Assembly: GCA_019828595.1 (NCBI GenBank)
Contig: JAHQRK010000027.1
Location: forward strand, 1-64,000
Length of the DNA stretch: 64,000 bases
Reading direction: 5' to 3'
Origin: Aphanomyces cochlioides
Lineage: Eukaryota > Oomycota > Saprolegniomycetes > Saprolegniales > Verrucalvaceae
Part shown: one piece after another, positions 23,901 to 38,400 of the stretch
How the letters are laid out: each line of letters opens with the position of its first letter
Numbering within the stretch: position 1 is the stretch's first letter
Notes under the pieces: model-generated
The model's input: the letters and a program-made list of their open reading frames with translations, nothing else
Told to the model about the DNA's origin: nothing
Database searches by the model: none
Position numbers and translations under genes: made by a program

Positions 23901-26900
23901 ATTTGCCATGGATATCGGGCAATACAACCTTGAGTGGTCAAATTAGTTGATGTTGGTTGGAAGTGCTGACTACTATGAACGAACTTGTCTCAAATTACTC
24001 TTTTTTTGACTTGGCGTTTGTATGTAAAAATTGCTCATTTTTGTACTTGGAATTTGTATGTCAAAATGACTCATTTTTTGACTTGACGTTTGTATGTAAA
24101 AATTACTCATTTTTGTACTTAGAATTTGTATATAAAAATTGCTCATTTGTTGACTTGACGTTTGTATGTAAAAATTACTCTCGTACTTAGTCTCGTACTT
24201 ACGTGTTGCGTTAGAGCTTTAAGTAATAGACTAGGGTGAGGCCAGGGCTACGCCCCTGGGTGGAGCGTTTTGCTTTGGAAATAACAAAGATTTGCTCACA
24301 CACATGAAACGTTTGAAGCCATACTATGAATTTTGAATTTGATTCAGGCCCAGTTCGAAGTAAAAAATAAGTTAACGCCGAGCATACTGATTGGCTACTG
24401 TTGACTGACGAATATTATTTTTCGTCAGGAGATAAATCATGTCCTGACCACAAAACCGTCGACTCGTACCGAAAGAAAAATAAATTATCCAATCAGAGAT
24501 CATATTATTTTGAAACTAAGGAGACAGTATTTACTTCGCACTCCTTATTCACTTCTTTCTTATTTTACTTCGAATTGGCCTCCATAGTTTCCCTGTTTTG
24601 TTGTGCAAAAATGCCAGTACTTGCACAGATAACACGAATGACTTATCAGTGATAATACAGACGCTCGAGGTACCCAGTCCTATTCACGGCGCATTTGACG
24701 GCAAGACAATGATGACCATGCGCTTAGATGATGCTCAAGGCGACTATGCGCTTAGATGATGCTCAAGGCGACTACCAACATGTCGGAGACATAGTATATC
24801 TAGATGGAGAAAGGCGAACCTTTTATGGTAATCTACGGTTGTGTCCAATGTGAGCGTGGCATGTGGTGGGTGGAGGTTCTAGGAGCACGGTCAAGAAGGT
24901 CAATGTAGATGCTGAAATTTCAGTTGATAATGTGATTGGATCGTAAAAATACTGTGGATATGTGTCCCGCCACTTAAGCTTAACATAATGTGGTTTGCCA
25001 GAAAATACTACTCATTTCTTTCATAAATCGTACAGAAGTCGCGGTATTTATTAAACATCACATTGTTTAATATCGCGTATTGAACTCGTACATCCAATGA
25101 GTTGAAACTTTGATACTGGGTAATACACCTGCTAAGTATTCATGCAACACCCCTTAAGTGATTCATGATACTCGCCGTAGGCCCACTATCAACAGTGGTA
25201 CTCCATCAAAAAAAGTAGCACCATCAGTTGCAATAGTGGTAACCAACGTTACACATTGTCCCCTTACTGTAAAAAAGTTGAACTATGGGAGAGGATTTAC
25301 TCGTCCAAAGTCAATATGAAAATACAGTAAAAACACACGTTTTAGCTGTCCCTGGCTGCTCTATGAAAATGTCCGGTATTTCGAGCCAAAAAATAACATG
25401 GCCCTACTTCGTAACATTCGCATATCGCGTCGGAATTCGCCTTTCGGAGTCCAAGCCTCTGGCCAGAGTATGGCTTAAAGTGGCAGAAAGGGCTCGTCAC
25501 CCTACTGCACAGTGTGTTGACCGCTTATTCAGCGGCCTTTTCTGCCCGAGTGAAGCTATCCTAAGACATGCATCTCACCTTGCATCGTCCCAGAAAAAAC
25601 CAACTGCCATTCATCTCGTCTTTGGCAGGCATTATTTTAAATAGCAGGACAATATTTTCATTTTGTATGTGGAATTGTTTGATCATTAATATTATCGACA
25701 ACTGGCACGTCCAGCATCATGGGTGCATCGTGACAAAACATGACACCAAGTATTGAGGAACACACCAAATAATTGACAAATGGATATTTGCCATGGATAT
25801 CGGGCAATACAACCTTGAGTGGTCAAATTAGTTGATGTTGGTTGGAAGTGCTGACTACTATGAACGAACTTGTCTCAAATTACTCTTTTTTTGACTTGGC
25901 GTTTGTATGTAAAAATTGCTCATTTTTGTACTTGGAATTTGTATGTCAAAATGACTCATTTTTTGACTTGACGTTTGTATGTAAAAATTACTCATTTTTG
26001 TACTTAGAATTTGTATATAAAAATTGCTCATTTGTTGACTTGACGTTTGTATGTAAAAATTTCTCGTACTTAGTCTCGTACTTACGTGTTGCGTTAGAGC
26101 TTTAAGTAATAGACTAGGGTGAGGCCAGGGCTACGCCCCTGGGTGGAGCGTTTTGCTTTGGAAATAACAAAGATTTGCTCACACACATGAAACGTTTGAA
26201 GCCATACTATGAATTTTGAATTTGATTCAGGCCCAGTTCGAAGTAAAAAATAAGTTAACGCCGAGCATACTGATTGGCTACTGTTGACTGACGAATATTA
26301 TTTTTCGTCAGGAGATAAATCATGTCCTGACCACAAAACCGTCGACTCGTACCGAAAGAAAAATAAATTATCCAATCAGAGATCATATTATTTTGAAACT
26401 AAGGAGACAGTATTTACTTCGCACTCCTTATTCACTTCTTTCTTATTTTACTTCGAATTGGCCTCCATAGTTTCCCTGTTTTGTTGTGCAAAAATGCCAG
26501 TACTTGCACAGATAACACGAATGACTTATCAGTGATAATACAGACGCTCGAGGTACCCAGTCCTATTCACGGCGCATTTGACGGCAAGACAATGATGACC
26601 ATGCGCTTAGATGATGCTCAAGGCGACTATGCGCTTAGATGATGCTCAAGGCGACTACCAACATGTCGGAGACATAGTATATCTAGATGGAGAAAGGCGA
26701 ACCTTTTATGGTAATCTACGGTTGTGTCCAATGTGAGCGTGGCATGTGGTGGGTGGAGGTTCTAGGAGCACGGTCAAGAAGGTCAATGTAGATGCTGAAA
26801 TTTCAGTTGATAATGTGATTGGATCGTAAAAATACTGTGGATATGTGTCCCGCCACTTAAGCTTAACATAATGTGGTTTGCCAGAAAATACTACTCATTT

Positions 26901-29002
26901 CTTTCATAAATCGTACAGAAGTCGCGGTATTTATTAAACATCACATTGTTTAATATCGCGTATTGAACTCGTACATCCAATGAGTTGAAACTTTGATACT
27001 GGGTAATACACCTGCTAAGTATTCATGCAACACCCCTTAAGTGATTCATGATACTCGCCGTAGGCCCACTATCAACAGTGGTACTCCATCAAAAAAAGTA
27101 GCACCATCAGTTGCAATAGTGGTAACCAACGTTACACATTGTCCCCTTACTGTAAAAAAGTTGAACTATGGGAGAGGATTTACTCGTCCAAAGTCAATAT
27201 GAAAATACAGTAAAAACACACGTTTTAGCTGTCCCTGGCTGCTCTATGAAAATGTCCGGTATTTCGAGCCAAAAAATAACATGGCCCTACTTCGTAACAT
27301 TCGCATATCGCGTCGGAATTCGCCTTTCGGAGTCCAAGCCTCTGGCCAGAGTATGGCTTAAAGTGGCAGAAAGGGCTCGTCACCCTACTGCACAGTGTGT
27401 TGACCGCTTATTCAGCGGCCTTTTCTGCCCGAGTGAAGCTATCCTAAGACATGCATCTCACCTTGCATCGTCCCAGAAAAAACCAACTGCCATTCATCTC
27501 GTCTTTGGCAGGCATTATTTTAAATAGCAGGACAATATTTTCATTTTGTATGTGGAATTGTTTGATCATTAATATTATCGACAACTGGCACGTCCAGCAT
27601 CATGGGTGCATCGTGACAAAACATGACACCAAGTATTGAGGAACACACCAAATAATTGACAAATGGATATTTGCCATGGATATCGGGCAATACAACCTTG
27701 AGTGGTCAAATTAGTTGATGTTGGTTGGAAGTGCTGACTACTATGAACGAACTTGTCTCAAATTACTCTTTTTTTGACTTGGCGTTTGTATGTAAAAATT
27801 GCTCATTTTTGTACTTGGAATTTGTATGTCAAAATGACTCATTTTTTGACTTGACGTTTGTATGTAAAAATTACTCATTTTTGTACTTAGAATTTGTATA
27901 TAAAAATTGCTCATTTGTTGACTTGACGTTTGTATGTAAAAATTACTCTCGTACTTAGTCTCGTACTTACGTGTTGCGTTAGAGCTTTAAGTAATAGACT
28001 AGGGTGAGGCCAGGGCTACGCCCCTGGGTGGAGCGTTTTGCTTTGGAAATAACAAAGATTTGCTCACACACATGAAACGTTTGAAGCCATACTATGAATT
28101 TTGAATTTGATTCAGGCCCAGTTCGAAGTAAAAAATAAGTTAACGCCGAGCATACTGATTGGCTACTGTTGACTGACGAATATTATTTTTCGTCAGGAGA
28201 TAAATCATGTCCTGACCACAAAACCGTCGACTCGTACCGAAAGAAAAATAAATTATCCAATCAGAGATCATATTATTTTGAAACTAAGGAGACAGTATTT
28301 ACTTCGCACTCCTTATTCACTTCTTTCTTATTTTACTTCGAATTGGCCTCCATAGTTTCCCTGTTTTGTTGTGCAAAAATGCCAGTACTTGCACAGATAA
28401 CACGAACGACTTATCAGTGATAATACAGACGCTCGAGGTACCCAGTCCTATTCACGGCGCATTTGACGGCAAGACAATGATGACCATGCGCTTAGATGAT
28501 GCTCAAGGCGACTATGCGCTTAGATGATGCTCAAGGCGACTACCAACATGTCGGAGACATAGTATATCTAGATGGAGAAAGGCGAACCTTTTATGGTAAT
28601 CTACGGTTGTGTCCAATGTGATCGTGGCATGTGGTGGGTGGAGGTTCTAGGAGCACGGTCAAGAAGGTCAATGTAGATGCTGAAATTTCAGTTGATAATG
28701 TGATTGGATCGTAAAAATACTGTGGATATGTGTCCCGCCACTTAAGCTTAACATAATGTGGTTTGCCAGAAAATACTACTCATTTCTTTCATAAATCGTA
28801 CAGAAGTCGCGGTATTTATTAAACATCACATTGTTTAATATCGCGTATTGAACTCGTACATCCAATGAGTTGAAACTTTGATACTGGGTAATACACCTGC
28901 TAAGTATTCATGCAACACCCCTTAAGTGATTCATGATACTCGCCGTAGGCCCACTATCAACAGTGGTACTCCATCAAAAAAGTAGCACCATCAGTTGCAA
29001 TA

Positions 29003-29410
29003 GTGGTAACCAACGTTACACATTGTCCCCTTACTGTAAAAAAGTTGAACTATGGAGAGGATTTACTCGTCCAAAGTCAATATGAAAATACAGTAAAAAC
29101 ACACGTTTTAGCTGTCCCTGGCTGCTCTATGAAAATGTCCGGTATTTCGAGCCAAAAAATAACATGGCCCTACTTCGTAACATTCGCATATCGCGTCGGA
29201 ATTCGCCTTTCGGAGTCCAAGCCTCTGGCCAGAGTATGGCTTAAAGTGGCAGAAAGGGCTCGTCACCCTACTGCACAGTGTGTTGACCGCTTATTCAGCG
29301 GCCTTTTCTGCCCGAGTGAAGCTATCCTAAGACATGCATCTCACCTTGCATCGTCCCAGAAAAAACCAACTGCCATTCATCTCGTCTTTGGCAGGTATTA
29401 TTTTAAATAG
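29003..29410 (+). pseudogene. Altered 119-codon frame in U16 (start codon shifted)
   Basis: One G is missing immediately after the ATG (TATGGAGAGG instead of TATGGGAGAGG), so the ATG now opens a short frame that stops within about 15 codons. The original frame is open but lacks its ATG. Upstream it stays open to a non-ATG codon near 29,003. This shows the ATG is not strictly maintained across copies. Confidence 0.5.
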
Positions 29411-32400
29411 CAGGACAATATTTTCATTTTGTATGTGGAATTGTTTGATCATTAATATTATCGACAACTGGCACGTCCAGCATCATGGGTGCATCGTGAC
29501 AAAACATGACACCAAGTATTGAGGAACACACCAAATAATTGACAAATGGATATTTGCCATGGATATCGGGCAATACAACCTTGAGTGGTCAAATTAGTTG
29601 ATGTTGGTTGGAAGTGCTGACTACTATGAACGAACTTGTCTCAAATTACTCTTTTTTTGACTTGGCGTTTGTATGTAAAAATTGCTCATTTTTGTACTTG
29701 GAATTTGTATGTCAAAATGACTCATTTTTTGACTTGACGTTTGTATGTAAAAATTACTCATTTTTGTACTTAGAATTTGTATATAAAAATTGCTCATTTG
29801 TTGACTTGACGTTTGTATGTAAAAATTACTCTCGTACTTAGTCTCGTACTTACGTGTTGCGTTAGAGCTTTAAGTAATAGACTAGGGTGAGGCCAGGGCT
29901 ACGCCCCTGGGTGGAGCGTTTTGCTTTGGAAATAACAAAGATTTGCTCACACACATGAAACGTTTGAAGCCATACTATGAATTTTGAATTTGATTCAGGC
30001 CCAGTTCGAAGTAAAAAATAAGTTAACGCCGAGCATACTGATTGGCTACTGTTGACTGACGAATATTATTTTTCGTCAGGAGATAAATCATGTCCTGACC
30101 ACAAAACCGTCGACTCGTACCGAAAGAAAAATAAATTATCCAATCAGAGATCATATTATTTTGAAACTAAGGAGACAGTATTTACTTCGCACTCCTTATT
30201 CACTTCTTTCTTATTTTACTTCGAATTGGCCTCCATAGTTTCCCTGTTTTGTTGTGCAAAAATGCCAGTACTTGCACAGATAACACGAATGACTTATCAG
30301 TGATAATACAGACGCTCGAGGTACCCAGTCCTATTCACGGCGCATTTGACGGCAAGACAATGATGACCATGCGCTTAGATGATGCTCAAGGCGACTATGC
30401 GCTTAGATGATGCTCAAGGCGACTACCAACATGTCGGAGACATAGTATATCTAGATGGAGAAAGGCGAACCTTTTATGGTAATCTACGGTTGTGTCCAAT
30501 GTGAGCGTGGCATGTGGTGGGTGGAGGTTCTAGGAGCACGGTCAAGAAGGTCAATGTAGATGCTGAAATTTCAGTTGATAATGTGATTGGATCGTAAAAA
30601 TACTGTGGATATGTGTCCCGCCACTTAAGCTTAACATAATGTGGTTTGCCAGAAAATACTACTCATTTCTTTCATAAATCGTACAGAAGTCGCGGTATTT
30701 ATTAAACATCACATTGTTTAATATCGCGTATTGAACTCGTACATCCAATGAGTTGAAACTTTGATACTGGGTAATACACCTGCTAAGTATTCATGCAACA
30801 CCCCTTAAGTGATTCATGATACTCGCCGTAGGCCCACTATCAACAGTGGTACTCCATCAAAAAAGTAGCACCATCAGTTGCAATAGTGGTAACCAACGTT
30901 ACACATTGTCCCCTTACTGTAAAAAAGTTGAACTATGGGAGAGGATTTACTCGTCCAAAGTCAATATGAAAATACAGTAAAAACACACGTTTTAGCTGTC
31001 CCTGGCTGCTCTATGAAAATGTCCGGTATTTCGAGCCAAAAAATAACATGGCCCTACTTCGTAACATTCGCATATCGCGTCGGAATTCGCCTTTCGGAGT
31101 CCAAGCCTCTGGCCAGAGTATGGCTTAAAGTGGCAGAAAGGGCTCGTCACCCTACTGCACAGTGTGTTGACCGCTTATTCAGCGGCCTTTTCTGCCCGAG
31201 TGAAGCTATCCTAAGACATGCATCTCACCTTGCATCGTCCCAGAAAAAACCAACTGCCATTCATCTCGTCTTTGGCAGGCATTATTTTAAATAGCAGGAC
31301 AATATTTTCATTTTGTATGTGGAATTGTTTGATCATTAATATTATCGACAACTGGCACGTCCAGCATCATGGGTGCATCGTGACAAAACATGACACCAAG
31401 TATTGAGGAACACACCAAATAATTGACAAATGGATATTTGCCATGGATATCGGGCAATACAACCTTGAGTGGTCAAATTAGTTGATGTTGGTTGGAAGTG
31501 CTGACTACTATGAACGAACTTGTCTCAAATTACTCTTTTTTTGACTTGGCGTTTGTATGTAAAAATTGCTCATTTTTGTACTTGGAATTTGTATGTCAAA
31601 ATGACTCATTTTTTGACTTGACGTTTGTATGTAAAAATTACTCATTTTTGTACTTAGAATTTGTATATAAAAATTGCTCATTTGTTGACTTGACGTTTGT
31701 ATGTAAAAATTACTCTCGTACTTAGTCTCGTACTTACGTGTTGCGTTAGAGCTTTAAGTAATAGACTAGGGTGAGGCCAGGGCTACGCCCCTGGGTGGAG
31801 CGTTTTGCTTTGGAAATAACAAAGATTTGCTCACACACATGAAACGTTTGAAGCCATACTATGAATTTTGAATTTGATTCAGGCCCAGTTCGAAGTAAAA
31901 AATAAGTTAACGCCGAGCATACTGATTGGCTACTGTTGACTGACGAATATTATTTTTCGTCAGGAGATAAATCATGTCCTGACCACAAAACCGTCGACTC
32001 GTACCGAAAGAAAAATAAATTATCCAATCAGAGATCATATTATTTTGAAACTAAGGAGACAGTATTTACTTCGCACTCCTTATTCACTTCTTTCTTATTT
32101 TACTTCGAATTGGCCTCCATAGTTTCCCTGTTTTGTTGTGCAAAAATGCCAGTACTTGCACAGATAACACGAATGACTTATCAGTGATAATACAGACGCT
32201 CGAGGTACCCAGTCCTATTCACGGCGCATTTGACGGCAAGACAATGATGACCATGCGCTTAGATGATGCTCAAGGCGACTATGCGCTTAGATGATGCTCA
32301 AGGCGACTACCAACATGTCGGAGACATAGTATATCTAGATGGAGAAAGGCGAACCTTTTATGGTAATCTACGGTTGTGTCCAATGTGAGCGTGGCATGTG

Positions 32401-35400
32401 GTGGGTGGAGGTTCTAGGAGCACGGTCAAGAAGGTCAATGTAGATGCTGAAATTTCAGTTGATAATGTGATTGGATCGTAAAAATACTGTGGATATGTGT
32501 CCCGCCACTTAAGCTTAACATAATGTGGTTTGCCAGAAAATACTACTCATTTCTTTCATAAATCGTACAGAAGTCGCGGTATTTATTAAACATCACATTG
32601 TTTAATATCGCGTATTGAACTCGTACATCCAATGAGTTGAAACTTTGATACTGGGTAATACACCTGCTAAGTATTCATGCAACACCCCTTAAGTGATTCA
32701 TGATACTCGCCGTAGGCCCACTATCAACAGTGGTACTCCATCAAAAAAAGTAGCACCATCAGTTGCAATAGTGGTAACCAACGTTACACATTGTCCCCTT
32801 ACTGTAAAAAAGTTGAACTATGGGAGAGGATTTACTCGTCCAAAGTCAATATGAAAATACAGTAAAAACACACGTTTTAGCTGTCCCTGGCTGCTCTATG
32901 AAAATGTCCGGTATTTCGAGCCAAAAAATAACATGGCCCTACTTCGTAACATTCGCATATCGCGTCGGAATTCGCCTTTCGGAGTCCAAGCCTCTGGCCA
33001 GAGTATGGCTTAAAGTGGCAGAAAGGGCTCGTCACCCTACTGCACAGTGTGTTGACCGCTTATTCAGCGGCCTTTTCTGCCCGAGTGAAGCTATCCTAAG
33101 ACATGCATCTCACCTTGCATCGTCCCAGAAAAAACCAACTGCCATTCATCTCGTCTTTGGCAGGCATTATTTTAAATAGCAGGACAATATTTTCATTTTG
33201 TATGTGGAATTGTTTGATCATTAATATTATCGACAACTGGCACGTCCAGCATCATGGGTGCATCGTGACAAAACATGACACCAAGTATTGAGGAACACAC
33301 CAAATAATTGACAAATGGATATTTGCCATGGATATCGGGCAATACAACCTTGAGTGGTCAAATTAGTTGATGTTGGTTGGAAGTGCTGACTACTATGAAC
33401 GAACTTGTCTCAAATTACTCTTTTTTTGACTTGGCGTTTGTATGTAAAAATTGCTCATTTTTGTACTTGGAATTTGTATGTCAAAATGACTCATTTTTTG
33501 ACTTGACGTTTGTATGTAAAAATTACTCATTTTTGTACTTAGAATTTGTATATAAAAATTGCTCATTTGTTGACTTGACGTTTGTATGTAAAAATTACTC
33601 TCGTACTTAGTCTCGTACTTACGTGTTGCGTTAGAGCTTTAAGTAATAGACTAGGGTGAGGCCAGGGCTACGCCCCTGGGTGGAGCGTTTTGCTTTGGAA
33701 ATAACAAAGATTTGCTCACACACATGAAACGTTTGAAGCCATACTATGAATTTTGAATTTGATTCAGGCCCAGTTCGAAGTAAAAAATAAGTTAACGCCG
33801 AGCATACTGATTGGCTACTGTTGACTGACGAATATTATTTTTCGTCAGGAGATAAATCATGTCCTGACCACAAAACCGTCGACTCGTACCGAAAGAAAAA
33901 TAAATTATCCAATCAGAGATCATATTATTTTGAAACTAAGGAGACAGTATTTACTTCGCACTCCTTATTCACTTCTTTCTTATTTTACTTCGAATTGGCC
34001 TCCATAGTTTCCCTGTTTTGTTGTGCAAAAATGCCAGTACTTGCACAGATAACACGAATGACTTATCAGTGATAATACAGACGCTCGAGGTACCCAGTCC
34101 TATTCACGGCGCATTTGACGGCAAGACAATGATGACCATGCGCTTAGATGATGCTCAAGGCGACTATGCGCTTAGATGATGCTCAAGGCGACTACCAACA
34201 TGTCGGAGACATAGTATATCTAGATGGAGAAAGGCGAACCTTTTATGGTAATCTACGGTTGTGTCCAATGTGATCGTGGCATGTGGTGGGTGGAGGTTCT
34301 AGGAGCACGGTCAAGAAGGTCAATGTAGATGCTGAAATTTCAGTTGATAATGTGATTGGATCGTAAAAATACTGTGGATATGTGTCCCGCCACTTAAGCT
34401 TAACATAATGTGGTTTGCCAGAAAATACTACTCATTTCTTTCATAAATCGTACAGAAGTCGCGGTATTTATTAAACATCACATTGTTTAATATCGCGTAT
34501 TGAACTCGTACATCCAATGAGTTGAAACTTTGATACTGGGTAATACACCTGCTAAGTATTCATGCAACACCCCTTAAGTGATTCATGATACTCGCCGTAG
34601 GCCCACTATCAACAGTGGTACTCCATCAAAAAAGTAGCACCATCAGTTGCAATAGTGGTAACCAACGTTACACATTGTCCCCTTACTGTAAAAAAGTTGA
34701 ACTATGGGAGAGGATTTACTCGTCCAAAGTCAATATGAAAATACAGTAAAAACACACGTTTTAGCTGTCCCTGGCTGCTCTATGAAAATGTCCGGTATTT
34801 CGAGCCAAAAAATAACATGGCCCTACTTCGTAACATTCGCATATCGCGTCGGAATTCGCCTTTCGGAGTCCAAGCCTCTGGCCAGAGTATGGCTTAAAGT
34901 GGCAGAAAGGGCTCGTCACCCTACTGCACAGTGTGTTGACCGCTTATTCAGCGGCCTTTTCTGCCCGAGTGAAGCTATCCTAAGACATGCATCTCACCTT
35001 GCATCGTCCCAGAAAAAACCAACTGCCATTCATCTCGTCTTTGGCAGGCATTATTTTAAATAGCAGGACAATATTTTCATTTTGTATGTGGAATTGTTTG
35101 ATCATTAATATTATCGACAACTGGCACGTCCAGCATCATGGGTGCATCGTGACAAAACATGACACCAAGTATTGAGGAACACACCAAATAATTGACAAAT
35201 GGATATTTGCCATGGATATCGGGCAATACAACCTTGAGTGGTCAAATTAGTTGATGTTGGTTGGAAGTGCTGACTACTATGAACGAACTTGTCTCAAATT
35301 ACTCTTTTTTTGACTTGGCGTTTGTATGTAAAAATTGCTCATTTTTGTACTTGGAATTTGTATGTCAAAATGACTCATTTTTTGACTTGACGTTTGTATG

Positions 35401-38400
35401 TAAAAATTACTCATTTTTGTACTTAGAATTTGTATATAAAAATTGCTCATTTGTTGACTTGACGTTTGTATGTAAAAATTACTCTCGTACTTAGTCTCGT
35501 ACTTACGTGTTGCGTTAGAGCTTTAAGTAATAGACTAGGGTGAGGCCAGGGCTACGCCCCTGGGTGGAGCGTTTTGCTTTGGAAATAACAAAGATTTGCT
35601 CACACACATGAAACGTTTGAAGCCATACTATGAATTTTGAATTTGATTCAGGCCCAGTTCGAAGTAAAAAATAAGTTAACGCCGAGCATACTGATTGGCT
35701 ACTGTTGACTGACGAATATTATTTTTCGTCAGGAGATAAATCATGTCCTGACCACAAAACCGTCGACTCGTACCGAAAGAAAAATAAATTATCCAATCAG
35801 AGATCATATTATTTTGAAACTAAGGAGACAGTATTTACTTCGCACTCCTTATTCACTTCTTTCTTATTTTACTTCGAATTGGCCTCCATAGTTTCCCTGT
35901 TTTGTTGTGCAAAAATGCCAGTACTTGCACAGATAACACGAATGACTTATCAGTGATAATACAGACGCTCGAGGTACCCAGTCCTATTCACGGCGCATTT
36001 GACGGCAAGACAATGATGACCATGCGCTTAGATGATGCTCAAGGCGACTATGCGCTTAGATGATGCTCAAGGCGACTACCAACATGTCGGAGACATAGTA
36101 TATCTAGATGGAGAAAGGCGAACCTTTTATGGTAATCTACGGTTGTGTCCAATGTGAGCGTGGCATGTGGTGGGTGGAGGTTCTAGGAGCACGGTCAAGA
36201 AGGTCAATGTAGATGCTGAAATTTCAGTTGATAATGTGATTGGATCGTAAAAATACTGTGGATATGTGTCCCGCCACTTAAGCTTAACATAATGTGGTTT
36301 GCCAGAAAATACTACTCATTTCTTTCATAAATCGTACAGAAGTCGCGGTATTTATTAAACATCACATTGTTTAATATCGCGTATTGAACTCGTACATCCA
36401 ATGAGTTGAAACTTTGATACTGGGTAATACACCTGCTAAGTATTCATGCAACACCCCTTAAGTGATTCATGATACTCGCCGTAGGCCCACTATCAACAGT
36501 GGTACTCCATCAAAAAAAGTAGCACCATCAGTTGCAATAGTGGTAACCAACGTTACACATTGTCCCCTTACTGTAAAAAAGTTGAACTATGGGAGAGGAT
36601 TTACTCGTCCAAAGTCAATATGAAAATACAGTAAAAACACACGTTTTAGCTGTCCCTGGCTGCTCTATGAAAATGTCCGGTATTTCGAGCCAAAAAATAA
36701 CATGGCCCTACTTCGTAACATTCGCATATCGCGTCGGAATTCGCCTTTCGGAGTCCAAGCCTCTGGCCAGAGTATGGCTTAAAGTGGCAGAAAGGGCTCG
36801 TCACCCTACTGCACAGTGTGTTGACCGCTTATTCAGCGGCCTTTTCTGCCCGAGTGAAGCTATCCTAAGACATGCATCTCACCTTGCATCGTCCCAGAAA
36901 AAACCAACTGCCATTCATCTCGTCTTTGGCAGGTATTATTTTAAATAGCAGGACAATATTTTCATTTTGTATGTGGAATTGTTTGATCATTAATATTATC
37001 GACAACTGGCACGTCCAGCATCATGGGTGCATCGTGACAAAACATGACACCAAGTATTGAGGAACACACCAAATAATTGACAAATGGATATTTGCCATGG
37101 ATATCGGGCAATACAACCTTGAGTGGTCAAATTAGTTGATGTTGGTTGGAAGTGCTGACTACTATGAACGAACTTGTCTCAAATTACTCTTTTTTTGACT
37201 TGGCGTTTGTATGTAAAAATTGCTCATTTTTGTACTTGGAATTTGTATGTCAAAATGACTCATTTTTTGACTTGACGTTTGTATGTAAAAATTACTCATT
37301 TTTGTACTTAGAATTTGTATATAAAAATTGCTCATTTGTTGACTTGACGTTTGTATGTAAAAATTACTCTCGTACTTAGTCTCGTACTTACGTGTTGCGT
37401 TAGAGCTTTAAGTAATAGACTAGGGTGAGGCCAGGGCTACGCCCCTGGGTGGAGCGTTTTGCTTTGGAAATAACAAAGATTTGCTCACACACATGAAACG
37501 TTTGAAGCCATACTATGAATTTTGAATTTGATTCAGGCCCAGTTCGAAGTAAAAAATAAGTTAACGCCGAGCATACTGATTGGCTACTGTTGACTGACGA
37601 ATATTATTTTTCGTCAGGAGATAAATCATGTCCTGACCACAAAACCGTCGACTCGTACCGAAAGAAAAATAAATTATCCAATCAGAGATCATATTATTTT
37701 GAAACTAAGGAGACAGTATTTACTTCGCACTCCTTATTCACTTCTTTCTTATTTTACTTCGAATTGGCCTCCATAGTTTCCCTGTTTTGTTGTGCAAAAA
37801 TGCCAGTACTTGCACAGATAACACGAACGACTTATCAGTGATAATACAGACGCTCGAGGTACCCAGTCCTATTCACGGCGCATTTGACGGCAAGACAATG
37901 ATGACCATGCGCTTAGATGATGCTCAAGGCGACTATGCGCTTAGATGATGCTCAAGGCGACTACCAACATGTCGGAGACATAGTATATCTAGATGGAGAA
38001 AGGCGAACCTTTTATGGTAATCTACGGTTGAGTCCAATGTGATCGTGGCATGTGGTGGGTGGAGGTTCTAGGAGCACGGTCAAGAAGGTCAATGTAGATG
38101 CTGAAATTTCAGTTGATAATGTGATTGGATCGTAAAAATACTGTGGATATGTGTCCCGCCACTTAAGCTTAACATAATGTGGTTTGCCAGAAAATACTAC
38201 TCATTTCTTTCATAAATCGTACAGAAGTCGCGGTATTTATTAAACATCACATTGTTTAATATCGCGTATTGAACTCGTACATCCAATGAGTTGAAACTTT
38301 GATACTGGGTAATACACCTGCTAAGTATTCATGCAACACCCCTTAAGTGATTCATGATACTCGCCGTAGGCCCACTATCAACAGTGGTACTCCATCAAAA

